Source: Montifringilla adamsi
Lineage: Eukaryota; Chordata; Aves; Passeriformes; Passeridae
Direction of reading: 5' to 3'
Assembly (NCBI GenBank): GCA_017590115.1
Contig: JAGGNK010007448.1
Coordinates: 7,480,815 to 7,544,814 of the forward strand
DNA length: 64,000 nt
Positions 1 through 24,520 of the stretch are shown here, piece after piece (position 1 is the first letter of the stretch; each line of letters begins with the position of its first letter). The position numbers were made by a program, and so were the translations under genes. Below the pieces are notes generated by a model, which was given only the letters and a program-made list of their open reading frames with translations, did no database searches and was not told the DNA's origin.

Positions 1-190
1 GAAACGTGGCAAGACACGGGGGTCGCTATCGCGGCAGTTTCCAGCCGGGCTGTGCCCGGTGGGCTGCTGTGGCCAGGATAACTCCGTGGAGGCTCAGCAT
101 CGCGGCCGAACTCCCAAGCAGTTCCCAGCTGCAGGCAGCCTAAGCAAGCTATAGTGATTTCAGCTCTCAGTGCCTTGCTTTTCCCTGCAG

Positions 191-11848
<11,658 letters not shown>

Positions 11849-12500
11849 GGCAGGGCTGCCCGAGCCAGGGCTCCACCTTCCACCTGCCCACACTGCTGAC
11901 AAGGATGCTTTTGGCCTGGTTTTGGTGTCCCCACTGAAGCAGAACTCCTCTCCTGGCCACTGGACGTTGGGAGCCCCCCGGGGTCAGAGCTGTACAGAAA
12001 TCGTGTATATTTGATTCCTCCCCGCCAAAATCCAGCTACACCCAAGCTCTTGTCCTGTTTCTTCTCTCGGTGCAAGGTTGGGGTTGGCGAGGGGAAGGTG
12101 TGAACTCTGGGAAGTGCAAGTTTCCCATCACAAAATGGGCTTGGTGCCTCTCTCCTGATTTATCCCGGGGCCTGCAGGCTCTCGTTAGCTGAATTAACAT
12201 GGTGGGAAGCTGATCCTCGTTTGTTAAATGAACTCCAGCCCTTTTTTTGTAATATGTAGGTGTATACTTTTTCAGAGAATTTTATCTTATAATCAAATGT
12301 TAGTTTCATAGTCCTTACAAACCCTCTCCCCCCCCCTGATGCTGACATATTGTATATAATATGGAAACATAACTGCACTTTATATCACAAAAAAGATGTG
12401 CTCTTTTTTAATATATTTGTTTACAGACAGTGAACTTTATCCATATAATCATTAATTTGTACTCATATGTATATTTTAATAAAGTTGTCATATTTATGGT
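11849..12500 (+). other. ADAMTSL2: ADAMTSL2 3' untranslated region
   Basis: About 650 bp follow the stop codon. The second half is AT-rich, with several short T runs, a C run near 12326-12334 and a clear poly(A) signal at 12478-12483 followed by a GT-rich tract. Cleavage is expected near 12500. Confidence 0.8.
12478..12483 (+). terminator. ADAMTSL2: Poly(A) signal AATAAA of ADAMTSL2
   Basis: A canonical AATAAA lies 630 bp after the stop codon. It is followed within 20-30 bp by tggtggtattttgtttt, a typical GU/U-rich downstream element. Confidence 0.85.
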
Positions 12501-12959
12501 GGTATTTTGTTTTATTCTCCAGTTTGTAGTGGAGTGCTGGGAACACTGCAGTTGGGGCTGGGGATTTCCTGGTGCCCAGGGGAGGCAGAGCAGCTTTAAA
12601 TTAGGAGAATCACAGCTCCTTGGGCACTGATGCAAGGAAAAGTCCCAACAGTGGGGGGATTTTGGGACTTTTGGGGGCCCTTTGGAGTTTTGAGGCTTTA
12701 GAAGCTGCAGCCCTGAAGCTCCTCAGGGGTTTGGGAACAGAGAGATTTCACATGGTGCCAGTAAGAGAAGGGCCTTTCTGAGCTCCCAAGGGGTTATTGC
12801 TCTGTGTTTTTACTGGTGTGACCCCCCCAGACACTGAGACAAAGGCTCTTTAGCATCCCCCAAACTTCTCTGTGCACCCCAAGTGCTGCTGGAACCCTCC
12901 CTCAGCAGCAGGAAGCTCCTGAGTGCTTTGCAAACATCACCCCAAATTTGCAGATGCAG

Positions 12960-12995
<36 letters not shown>

Positions 12996-13014
12996 CAAAA
13001 AACCTCAAAACCCA
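12501..13014. other. Intergenic gap between convergent ADAMTSL2 and FAM163B
   Basis: This is about 0.5 kb between the two gene ends. It holds an A27 run at 12964-12990. No gene, RNA or clear repeat family is seen. Confidence 0.6.
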
Positions 13015-14888
13015 TGTCAAAGTAATTTATTTATTTTTATTATTTTTTCTTTTTTTTTACTTTTTCCCTCCCCAAATCTGAGATTCCCAAAGTCCTGTAC
13101 AACAGATCACCAGGTGAGGGTTAGTGAAAGCCAACCATGTGCTGAATTTCCAAGCTACAAGGGAAAGAAACAAGGGAAAAAAAGGAGGAAAGGAAGGCTG
13201 GTAGGAGAAATCACGAAAAACAGGAAGAGAAGGGCTCAAGGCATGGGAACAAACCCCAGTGAGAACTGTACATGGGGGCAAGGCCTGAGTGGCTGCATCC
13301 CTCTGGGATGTGCTGGGCCACAGGGACCGAGCCCGGAATATTAAACACGTAGGAAACCAACCCCAACCCTCCCCACCCCAAACAGAACCCTCCCAGAAAG
13401 TCAAAGATATTCATTTGCAAAGACTGACTTGTACTTCAAAAGGTTTCCTGTGGAATTAAAAGCCCTCGTGGTCTGAAGTAAAATACCCAGCCCAAACAGT
13501 GTCCGTGAGCCCCAGGGGGCTGCAGGCACAGCTGCTTCTTCCCAGAACATCTTTAAAAAGGAAAATCCCCCTGGAGCACAGCCCTGAGGCCATCTGAGTC
13601 TCTGTGCAGCCAGTCCATCCTCACCAGCCATCCCCAGGTGATGCTTTTAACCTGAATAATGCCCAGTCCAGGAGAAACAGGGAATTCTGTCACATGGAGT
13701 GTGGTGAGGTCGGAGGAAAGGAGTGGAGACAGCCAGGAGAAACCAGAGCAGGAGGAAACCCCTCAGTGCTGCAATTCCTCTCCTAAATCTCTGAGTAAGC
13801 CCAAGGGCTCCTTTGCAGCACATCTAGGACCAGCTCTGTGCCTGCTGCTCCCCCAGGGCTGTCCCTCCTGCATCCAGCGTGGGACAGAGCTGGTGCCACA
13901 GCCAGGCTGCCCAGCCATGGCAAATGGCTCAGTGGAAAATGCAAATTGCAGGTTTTGCTTAAATTTAAAAGCGTTTTGACGCTGTCCTGGATGGGGGAAA
14001 AGTGTCCTTTTTTTTTTCCTTTTATTTTTGTTTAAAAAAACCTCTCCCAAACAAATAAATGTGTGTAAAAATGTGCATGCAAGGGGTGGGCACACACACG
14101 GTGACCCCTGTGCCAAGGAGCCCTCAGTCAGGAGCTGTGTGTGGCACCACTTGGAGCAGGGATGTTGATTATCCACAGGGATATTCCTCCATCCCAAGGT
14201 GTGCTGTGTGTTATTTCCATCGCTGAGTAACGCAGAGGTTTTACACCCCAGCCCACATCCTTCAGGTGCTCCATGAGGCCACTCTGGGGGGCTCCAGGGA
14301 CAGGCCCAGCCACCATCCTAACCCTGAGGGGATTGTGCCTGGCACCTGGGATTGTGCCTGGCTGGAGCAGTGGGATGGGCTGGGAATGCTGCAGGGCTCA
14401 CACCCGCAGCCACCCCCACGGCTGCAGCACAGGCTGGCAGAAGGGTGGGCAGTGACAGCCTTGCTTGGCCAGAGGACATTTTGGGGTGGCTGAGTGTACC
14501 CTGGCAGCTGCTGCTGACCTGCAGCACGAGCCATTTTCAGCCACCCATGAGCCCCATCATCCGCTCATCACCCCCGGCCCAATGGCGAGGGGGGCAGCTC
14601 CTCTGTAGAAAAGGATGCTCAGTATCAAAATCCTCTTTATAAAAGAAAAAACCAAGCAACAACACAGCAGTGAGAAACCTCCTGTTCCAGCTTCACCCCC
14701 ACACTCCTCACCTGAGTTTGCTCTGCTCCCCCTTTACACCACCAGCCCGTCAAAATACATTCACTTTTTTTTTTCTTTTTTTTTTTTTTTTTTTTTTTTT
14801 TTTCCCCCCTATTCAAAACTCCTCCACGAATTCCAGCCAGTCCTCCCCGCTGTCCAATGCCCCTGGGGCTGGGTGGGCCGGCGGCACC
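13015..14888 (-). other. FAM163B: FAM163B 3' untranslated region (probable extent)
   Basis: Minus-strand AATAAA motifs are present at 14026-14021 (short UTR, about 0.87 kb) and in an overlapping pair at 13035-13026 (long UTR, about 1.86 kb). An A-tract of about 39 bases in the sense direction (T-tract at 14765-14803, one interruption) lies about 86 bp after the stop codon. No other gene is seen here. Confidence 0.55.
13026..13035 (-). terminator. FAM163B: Candidate distal poly(A) signals of FAM163B
   Basis: Two overlapping AATAAA motifs occur on the minus strand. A more proximal AATAAA lies at 14021-14026. Which one is used cannot be told from sequence. Confidence 0.45.
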
Positions 14889-15654
<766 letters not shown>

Positions 15655-16542
15655 TTAACAGCCTGCAAAATTGAGTGCATGGGGTGAGGGGATGGGCTGC
15701 AGAGCCCCAAACTCTCTGCTTACCCCCTTTTGAAGTGGGCTAAAAAGCAGGAGGGCAGAATCAGAATCCACAGGGCAGCTGCGGTAAGTCACCAGGGAGT
15801 CACCAAAAATGCCACCTTGCAGGTGTAAGGGTTAAAAAAATTTCATGCAGTGAGTGAGAAGCAGCTCTGGGGTCACATCTGCCCTCAGGAGGGGGAACCA
15901 AGGGAAATAACACCAGGCACCAAGGGCACTCTCCCAGCTCCTACCTGGTGGCAGAAAACTCCAGTGATGGGAGAAGGAGCCTTGCAATAAGGATTTCTGA
16001 TCTGCACTCATTTTTCTCTGAGCCTCTAATCCATTCTCTCCATGAAAACAATGTGGTATTTGAATTTGGAATAACCTCAGCTGCTAAGTGAGCCTTTAAT
16101 GACTGCAGGGAGCTGGGTGCTGCCCTCCCTGAGAGCAGGACCTGCCTGAGGCACCAGGATCCTCCACTTCACCCACAGTGTTGGGGGGCTCTGGGGGCAC
16201 CCCAGGATGATGTTTGACAGCCCCAGGTGAGCTGAGCACATCACAGAGATGCTGTGGCTCAGCTTGCATTTTGGGGTACCACCAGCACTCTTCTCTTCCT
16301 GGAATGCCACCTAGGAGCTGGCACAGCACAGGGAGCAGCAGAAGGTCCCTGTCCCTGTCCCCCTGTCCCTGTCCCTCCTGTGCTCTCCAGAGGACAGATG
16401 TTGTGTATCTTGCACAGCACGAGCCCTGCAACACCAGCAGGGGTTTGCTCTCAGCATCCCTGCCTTGAATGCTCACGGGAGGCCTCCAGTTCCTCCCCAC
16501 CCCAGGATCAGACACAGCTTTGTGCCCCAGGAATGATGCTGG

Positions 16543-16861
16543 GGAGACAGGGTACCTGCCTGCTCACACACCTGCCAGCAGCTAGGAGACAGTGGCACTA
16601 AAACTGGCACAAATAAAACTCCAGCAACATTTTAGTTCAGGCTGGGAGCAGCAGGAGAGACATAAATTAAGGGAGAAATCCTACCCTGACCACCTACTCT
16701 CCAAGTGCTTTAACAAAGCTGGCTCCCAGCTCGTGCTATCAGGTTAAAGCAAAAACCAGCCACCCCAGCCCCAAATTACTTCAGCACCCGAGGAAAAGCA
16801 ACTGTATCTGTCAAGGATTTAACCTGCTTCCAAAGAAAACAAACCTGTGCCATATTTTCAG
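16543..16861 (+). repeat. Dispersed local repeat, copy 2
   Basis: This lies in the FAM163B 5' intron and is homologous to 11404-11694. It carries an extra segment of about 27 bp near 16717-16744. Confidence 0.85.
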
Positions 16862-19193
16862 GCACTTAATGTCCTGTTAAAGTTGGGTGAGTGCTGAATG
16901 GATAAAGCAGCATCACGTTTTATGTTGCTGCTGAGCAGCTCGGGAGGAGGGAAGAGAATTTATCCCGATGGCTCCACGGCTTCTCACACCCTTCTCACAC
17001 CCCACGGCCCCAGGGCAAGAGCTGGGCCAAATCCTGCCCTCATTCCTCGGGGGAAACACTCTGAGGAGGCTCAGGGGGAGCAGCACAGCCATGGGAAGGG
17101 TTTGCAAACGACGCATTAGTGATTTAGAAACTTTGGCTGCTGTTTAAAGAGGGATGGAGGCGCCTGGCTGGGCCAGGTGCCAGCTGGAAATGCCCATCCC
17201 TGGGTCCTTGGCTGCTCCCATTTGCAATCCCCATGCTGCCCCAGAGCCAAGGGCAGGGGGTGCAGGGCTGGGACAGGAGCGTGGCTCTGGGGTGGCCACT
17301 CAACCCTGCAGGCTCTCAGGGATGGGAGCTGCACCCATCACAGAGCATCAGCATCTCCCTGCCGGCCCGAGATGGGAGGTGGCAGGCAGAGCTCTGCCAG
17401 GGAGGGCTCTCTGGCTTTTCCAGCCATTAATTAAAGCCCCGGGGCACAAGCCAGGGCTGCACTGAGCCAATTTCCATGGTTCCTGTCCAGACGTGGCATC
17501 GCAGCCACTGCTCCCTCCGGAGCTGGACCATTTGCATTTCTCCCTTCTCCCCTCCCCAAACATACTTCTCTGATTAAAGCTGCATACCTGGAAGCTTTAA
17601 ACCCTCCAGCGTGCAAAGGGGGAGGAAAGCAGAGCATGTGGAGGCCCATAAGCTGAACAATTCCTGTCTAGACCTCCTTTTTACATTTGTTCCTAATTTC
17701 ACGCTCCACAGGCTCCCAGATTCATATATTTAGCAATAAATATCCTGGTAAAAGGAAGTGCTTTGCAGCTCTGCTGTGGTCTCAGAGAAGGTATGCAGGA
17801 GCCCTGCTCTGAGGAGCACAGGCAGGGAGACTCAGTCCTGGGAGAGCTCAGCTCCTTCCTCCAGCTTTAGGAGCCCTCCAGCTCCCAAGGATGCCTGAAC
17901 CCATCCAAACTCAGCCCCCAGCACATCATCCATCCATGGCAGGCAGCAGGAAGGGGCTGCAGTGGGGGTGTAACACCACAGAGGCTGTTTGCCCCAGCCC
18001 AGCAGCCCTTTGCTGTAGGAAGGTGGTCCCCAGTGCCATGGGGTGATGGTGGCCCTGGGGTTACTGGGAGCACGCAGGGCTTGATGCAAAACTTCTCCTT
18101 TCTCAGAGTGAAAAGGACAGGTTGTGCTGCTGCAAACCAAAACCACTTCACAGTTCCCAGACGCAGGTCCTGCAGGAGCTGTTTGGTTTTAGACACAGCC
18201 CTGTGCCACCTGCCTGCTTTTGCATGTCCCTGCCATGGCTGAGGATGTGGATTTTGAGGTTGAACCGTTCACTAAGGGCTGGATCTGCCTCAGCCTCTGC
18301 TCCTGTCTTCCCTTGGGCACTGCCATGAGGAGCTGCCCAACCCAGGGGCTGGGGGAAGCTTCTCCTGAACAACAGTGAATGGGAGAGGAAGGGTTGGGAT
18401 GAGAAATCATCCTCTTTCCACCTCCCCAGCACCTTGAACACGGCCCCAGGACCGGCACGGGTGCCCAGTGTGGGGAGAGGCTGCTCACAGCTGCTCCTGG
18501 CTCCGTGCAGCCTCTGGGGAGGGCTGCGTGGGAGGAAGGCTTCCGAGCAGCTGGGGGGGCTGAGCTCAGCCCAAACCAAGGCTCCAGCAAATAGCCGGCT
18601 CTGAAAAGCTGAGCTCCACGTCCAGAGGCTCGTGTGGACTGGCCTGATCCTGCCTGCTGAAGCTGGGGGGGGAAGGAAATGGGGATGGAAAAGGAAACTG
18701 CTCCGAGGTTCCTCTGAGCACTCAGTTAAGCCACCTTGTAGGGTTTGCAGGGATTAAGAATTACTTCTGGGCAATTAAATAAATGAGGCTTTCAGCTGTC
18801 CCATCCCACCCCAACTCCCATCTGCAGGGCAACAAAGTCACTCCAAAGAGTTTTGCAGCAGCTGGAAGTGCTGCCATGGCAAGTGGTTAAAGAAAGGGAA
18901 TGCTGGTGCTACTGAAGCTGTGCCTGCACAAGGAGATCGTGTCTTACATGCCAAGGGCTGTATCCCAAAGCTTGTCCCTCTGCACTGCCACTGCATTCCC
19001 CAGCAGCCCTGGGAGCCAGAGGCAGCACAGCCCTCTGTTCACCAGAAATGTGGGAATTGCCCTCATTCACCTGTCTCCAGGAGCTGGAGACTCAGACAAA
19101 ACAGCCAGGCTGGGTACAAAATGCCAGCTGGCAGCACAGTCAGGAGTGCTGGCAGGATTGATCTTGCCTGGTGCCCAGCACTGGAGGAGGCAG

Positions 19194-19297
19194 GAGCTGA
19201 GAGCCCACCCTGGTGAACACACAGGGACAGGGACAGGGACAGAAACATCCCCTGATTCAGGGAGCTACAGGGAGCTGAGAGCCCACCCTGGTGAACA

Positions 19298-19331
<34 letters not shown>

Positions 19332-19733
19332 GGGACAGGGACAGAAACATCCCCTGATCCAGGGAACTACAGGGAGCTGAGAGCCCACCCTGGTGAACTC
19401 ACAGGGACAAACACGGGGACAAACACCCCGTGGTCCAGGGACAACACGGACCTGAGAACCCACCCTGGTGAACACACAGAGACAAACACAGGGACAAACA
19501 CCCCGTGGTCCAGGGGACAACACGGAGCTGAGAGCCCACCCTGGTAAACACACAGGGACAAATATAAAAACACCCCCTGCTCCAGGGGACAACAGGGACC
19601 TGAGAACCCACCCTGGTGAACACACAGAGACAAACACAGGGACAAACACCCCGTGGTCCAGGGGACAACAGGGAGCTGAGAGCCCTGGTGAACACACAGG
19701 GACAAACATAAAAACACCCCTTGCTCCAGGGAC
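19194..19733 (+). repeat. Minisatellite, about seven units
   Basis: Units of roughly 70-100 bp begin gagctgagagcccaccctgg or gacctgagaaccc and contain gggacaggg or gggacaaac internal short repeats. Unit starts are near 19194, 19273, 19373, 19452, 19524, 19596 and 19675. All long open reading frames here follow the repeat period. Confidence 0.9.
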
Positions 19734-21152
19734 ACTCAGCTCTAACCTCGGTGTGAGACGCTGCCCCTGGCTCACAGTTTGTGCAGGGGAGCAGGGCTCA
19801 GCTCTGCCCCGTGCTCCCAGACAGCCAAGATGGAGAAGAGAAAGGAGAAAAAAAGGAAAACACCCAATCCCACCCTCGGCAGGGAGCAGGGGAGGCCAGC
19901 GCCGTGTCCTGGAGTGACACCACGCTGCCTGTCCTGGCTCTGCTCTGCTCTGCACATCCCTGGCTCTGCTCTGTGCTTGGACAAGCTGTTTGTGCACCGA
20001 GTGCGTGGGTGTCCTGCAGCACCCTGGAAGGCCTCTGAGGGGGGACTGACCCCAGCACAGCCCCAGGCTGACCCTCCTCCGGGCTGCTGGGGGGGTCCAG
20101 CTCATTGGCAAAGATCCAAGGGAAGGAGCTCAACGGGGGGGTGATGAGGAGGTTGGGGAGATTGGAGTTCTGTGTGGAACCTTGAGCAGCTGAGTGGGGG
20201 GCAGATGAGTGTGACCGTGTGTGCTGCAGGTCCTGCCCTGGCTGGGCAATGCAGCCACTTCCCAGCTCATCCTGCCACGAAGCCTGACACTGACACTGCT
20301 GGTCAGGCCCTGCCTCAGAAGGAAGAAAAAGTGCTCAGCACGATGCCAGGGAAAAATGTGAGGGGTGCTGGCTGTCCCAGATGCCACTGCCCCAAGCCAC
20401 TGGGCCTTGCTGCTTTCTGTCCCCAAGCTGGGTGCAGACAGCATCAAGGATCTTGAATCAGAACAAAAAATCCCACTGCAATAAACTGTCCAGAGCAGAG
20501 CAGACTGGATCCGAGCCCTTGATGCTGTAAATTCAGGATAAGCCTGGCTTACACTCTGTGCTCACCCTGGAGCTCCGTAAGTGCCGCAGCTCTGCCCAAA
20601 GGCAAACACCAGAGAGCCTTGGTGTGAAGGAACTGCCACCAGCCTGGGAGGTGGGAAAGCAGCAAATAAACCAGGAGCCAGCAGCAGTTTGGTGGCAAAT
20701 CCAGCCTTCCTGGTGCATTTCCCCCAGTTCCTGTAATCCTACCCAGTCAATGAATGAGAGCTGGGCCCTGGGAACGGCCGGGCAAGGTGCCAGCAGGAGA
20801 CTTTGCATCACCAGAGCCAGGACAGGGCAGCTGCCAGAAACACAGGCGGGAACGTGGCTTTCCAGATGAAAAACACTTTAACCAGAGGGCCTGCATCAGT
20901 CCTGTGTGCTCCCTGTCCCCTCCTGAGGGCAGCATTCCTGGCCTGGGGATGTTCCTGCAGGGATTCAAACAGCCAGGCTGGGCTGTGGGTGGGCTGGGTC
21001 ACTGCAGACCCCTGGCTTTGGCAAGGCCACCTGGGCACTCCTCACACAAGGAGACACATCTCACCATCCCCTGCTGGCCCAGCCCAGCAGCAGGGCTGTC
21101 CCCATGGGTAACCCCATCTCCAGGCACTCCAAGGGGTTTTTGAATATTTTAT

Positions 21153-21331
21153 GAGCAGAGGGCACTTGGCTCTCTGTTGTGCCCTGTTGGGAGAGTGCTC
21201 CTCACAAATTCCCAGGCTCATCCACTGCAGATGGGTCCTCCTGGGTGCTGGAGATGCCTCAGAGATCCCAGCAGTCCCAAATTCCAACCAGCATCCCCCA
21301 GGACTGTGCTCATCCCATCTCTACTCAGACA
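21153..21331 (+). repeat. Dispersed local repeat pair, copy 1
   Basis: About 175 bp starting gagcagagggcacttggctc are shared in direct orientation with 26999-27168, with about 90% identity by eye and small gaps. The repeat family is unidentified. Confidence 0.8.
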
Positions 21332-21510
21332 CTGCCCTTGGCAGAGCAGCTCCTGCACTCAGGAGGGTTTCCCTACCCTCAAAGGTACCACTATGGATGA
21401 TCCCTGGAATTAGAAGGAATCCTGTGAGCCTGTGGCACATCAGAGAGGGCTCCACCAGCTGGGAGATGCCTGTAACGCTATCATGGGCTTTTAACAGCAA
21501 ACACAACGGA

Positions 21511-22649
21511 GAACAGAACATTCCACATCCACGTGTCCCCTTCTGGTGGCTTTAGAGCCTTAAAGCCAAACACAGAGGTCACTGTCACAGGGGTAACCCA
21601 CAGCCCAGACTCCTGAGAGAGTCCCCCAGCCCTCCTGCAGCTGGGACAGCCCCTGGTGCTTCAGCTCCCACTGATGTCCAGAGCAGAAACCACACGTTGA
21701 AGAGGGAAATCCTACCCAGTGCCTGATGAATTATTTATCAGCCAGGACCTTGCTGGAATAGTGCTCAGCTCTGCAGAACAGGATCCCAGGCTTGGCAGGG
21801 CTCAGGGGACACCTGGGGATGGCTGAGGGCAGGACAACACCTGCTGAGGAGAGGTTTGAGTGCCCTGCCAGTGCCACCAAGGCTGGAGGGACATCAGGAT
21901 CACACAGATGAGCACTGGGGGATTTAGGGGATGTATCCCCCGTGTCTGCATCAATCAGAACACACAATAAACTCCAGAGGGCTGGAGGGACCAGGGATTG
22001 TTCCTCTCCTTTCTGCCCATTCTCAGCTCAGCCCTCTGCAGCCAGAACATCTCCCCCAGTGCTCCCAGAGCAGTGCTGAGGTGGGGAATGGGTCACACTG
22101 AGCTGCTCCTTCTGCCTGCTCCCGTTATAATTCAATACAACCACATATAAAAATGGTATTACAGTAATTAACCCCCTAGATTTTATAATGAAAAGTGTTT
22201 TGTTCAATATCACGTGTCAGTCCAACAACTCCTTGTTGTATAAGCTTTTTCCAAATACCAGGGACACACTGTATATGCACCTCTGCAGCTGTCCCTGACA
22301 CAGAACCGAATTTAGGGTTAAAGAGACCTTTAAAGGTCATCAGGTGTGACCCCCACAACCTGCCAGAGCAGCCAGGCTGCATTGCTGTGCGACAGCAGCT
22401 CGTTGACAACAAAACCCAGCAGGGAAGGCTGAGGCTGATCCAGAGATCCATCCTACAGCAAGAGCCACTGCAAACTGTGGGGTTTCCTGAAGTTAAAAAA
22501 AAAAAAGCAGAAGTTCACGGCAGCGTCAGGGATCCTCTCGCAGCAGTTTTTACAGCAGAGATTAGCTCTCAGTCTGAGTTTCCAGCACACTTCGGAAGGT
22601 TTCCTTGGATGCAGGGGTTGCCCATCGCGGCAATGTGTGCTCGGCAGAA
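21511..22649 (+). repeat. 1.14 kb tandem duplication, copy 1
   Basis: It starts gaacagaacattccacatcc and ends gctcggcagaa. It is followed directly by a second copy. Only a few substitutions and a 3 bp insertion separate the copies, so identity is about 99%. No coding content is recognised. Confidence 0.95.
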
Positions 22650-23788
22650 GAACAGAACATTCCACATCCACCTGTCCCCTTCTGGTGGCTTTAGAGCCTT
22701 AAAGCCAAACACAGAGGTCACTGTCACAGGGGTAACCCACAGCCCAGACTCCTGAGAGAGTCCCCCAGCCCTCCTGCAGCTGGGACAGCCCCTGGTGCTT
22801 CAGCTCCCACTGATGTCCAGAGCAGAAACCACACCTTGAAGAGGGAAATCCTACCCAGTGCCTGATGAATTATTTATCAGCCAGGACCTTGCTGGAATAG
22901 TGCTCAGCTCTGCAGAACAGGATCCCAGGCTTGGCAGGGCTCAGGGGACACCTGGGGATGGCTGAGGGCAGGACAACACCTGCTGAGGAGAGGTTTGAGT
23001 GCCCTGCCAGTGCCACCAAGGCTGGAGGGACATCAGGATCACACAGATGAGCACTGGGGGATTTAGGGGATGTATCTCCCGTGCCTGCATCAATCAGAAC
23101 ACACAATAAACTCCTCCAGAGGGCTGGAGGGACCAGGGATTGTTCCTCTCCTTTCTGCCCATTCTCAGCTCAGCCCTCTGCAGCCAGAACATCTCCCCCA
23201 GTGCTCCCAGAGCAGTGCTGAGGTGGGGAATGGGTCACACTGAGCTGCTCCTTCTGCCTGCTCCCGTTATAATTCAATACAACCACATATAAAAATGGTA
23301 TTACAGTAATTAACCCCCTAGATTTTATAATGAAAAGTGTTTTGTTCAATATCACGTGTCAGTCCAACAACTCCTTGTTGTATAAGCTTTTTCCAAATAC
23401 CAGGGACACACTGTATATGCACCTCTGCAGCTGTCCCTGACACAGAACCGAATTTAGGGTTAAAGAGACCTTTAAAGGTCATCAGGTGTGACCCCCACAA
23501 CCTGCCAGAGCAGCCAGGCTGCATTGCTGTGCGACAGCAGCTCGTTGACAACAAAACCCAGCAGGGAAGGCTGAGGCTGATCCAGAGATCCATCCTACAG
23601 CAAGAGCCACTGCAAACTGTGGGGTTTCCTGAAGTTAAAAAAAAAAAAGCAGAAGTTCACGGCAGCGTCAGGGATCCTCTCGCAGCAGTTTTTACAGCAG
23701 AGATTAGCTCTCAGTCTGAGTTTCCAGCACACTTCGGAAGGTTTCCTTGGATGCAGGGGTTGCCCATCGCGGCAATGTGTGCTCGGCA
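22650..23788 (+). repeat. 1.14 kb tandem duplication, copy 2
   Basis: This is the second copy, directly abutting the first. Differences seen are acctgtcccc for acgtgtcccc, caccttgaa for cacgttgaa, tctcccgtgcctg for cccccgtgtctg, and an extra cct at about 23113. Confidence 0.95.
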
Positions 23789-24146
23789 CTAATGAGGCAC
23801 TAATGGCACTGAGCACAAGCAAATCACGCCTCACAGAAACAATATTTGCACAGCTCATCAAAGTGCCGTGAAGGCTTACTAAGCACAGTGGCAGGAATTT
23901 CAATGACTGCAGATGCTCCGCGGAGAGAGGCTGTGCCGCTGGCAGGGGTGGGGGAATCGCTGAATCACCTGGATGCTGCCCTTGGGGATGTCCCTTCAGG
24001 GGCCACCCTGAAAGTGCTGCTGGCCTCATCCCAAAGTGACTGCGGAAGGTGACTGTGGACATTTCTGCACTGAAGTGCCCACCCTGCTCTGCCCCTCTGT
24101 GGAAATGAACGGCCACATCCTTAAAGCATCCACAGGGCGTTGGTGG

Positions 24147-24520
24147 CATTGAGAGAGGAAAGCTGGTGACATCGAGAGGAATGCTGGTGACATCGAGAGA
24201 GGAATGCTGGTGACATCGAGAGGAAAGCTGGTGACATCGAGAGGAATGCTGGTGACATCGAGAGAGGAATGCTGGTGACATCGAGAGGAAAGCTGGTGAC
24301 ATCGAGAGAGGAATGCTGGTGACATCGAGAGAGGAATGCTGGTGACATCGAGAGGAAAGCTGGTGACATCGAGAGGAAAGCTGGTGACATCGAGAGAGGA
24401 ATGCTGGTGACACTGAGAGAGGAATGCTGGTGACATCGAGAGGAAAGCTGGTGACATCGAGAGAGGAATGCTGGTGACATTGAGAGAGGTGCTGGTGACA
24501 TCGAGAGAGGTGCTGGTGAT
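24147..24520 (+). repeat. Minisatellite, 20-24 bp units
   Basis: About 17 units of gctggtgacatcgagagg with a gaat or gaaag variant end follow each other. Two length classes alternate (gagagg against gagagagg). Confidence 0.92.

Noticed and set aside
18900..20111. Long frames on both strands with repeated THTGTGT-like or VCSPG-like peptides
   Set aside because: They follow the unit length of the minisatellite at 19194-19733 and exist on both strands.
24147..24520. CRISPR-like regular repeat
   Set aside because: Units follow each other without unique spacers of constant length, in a vertebrate intron; it is a minisatellite.
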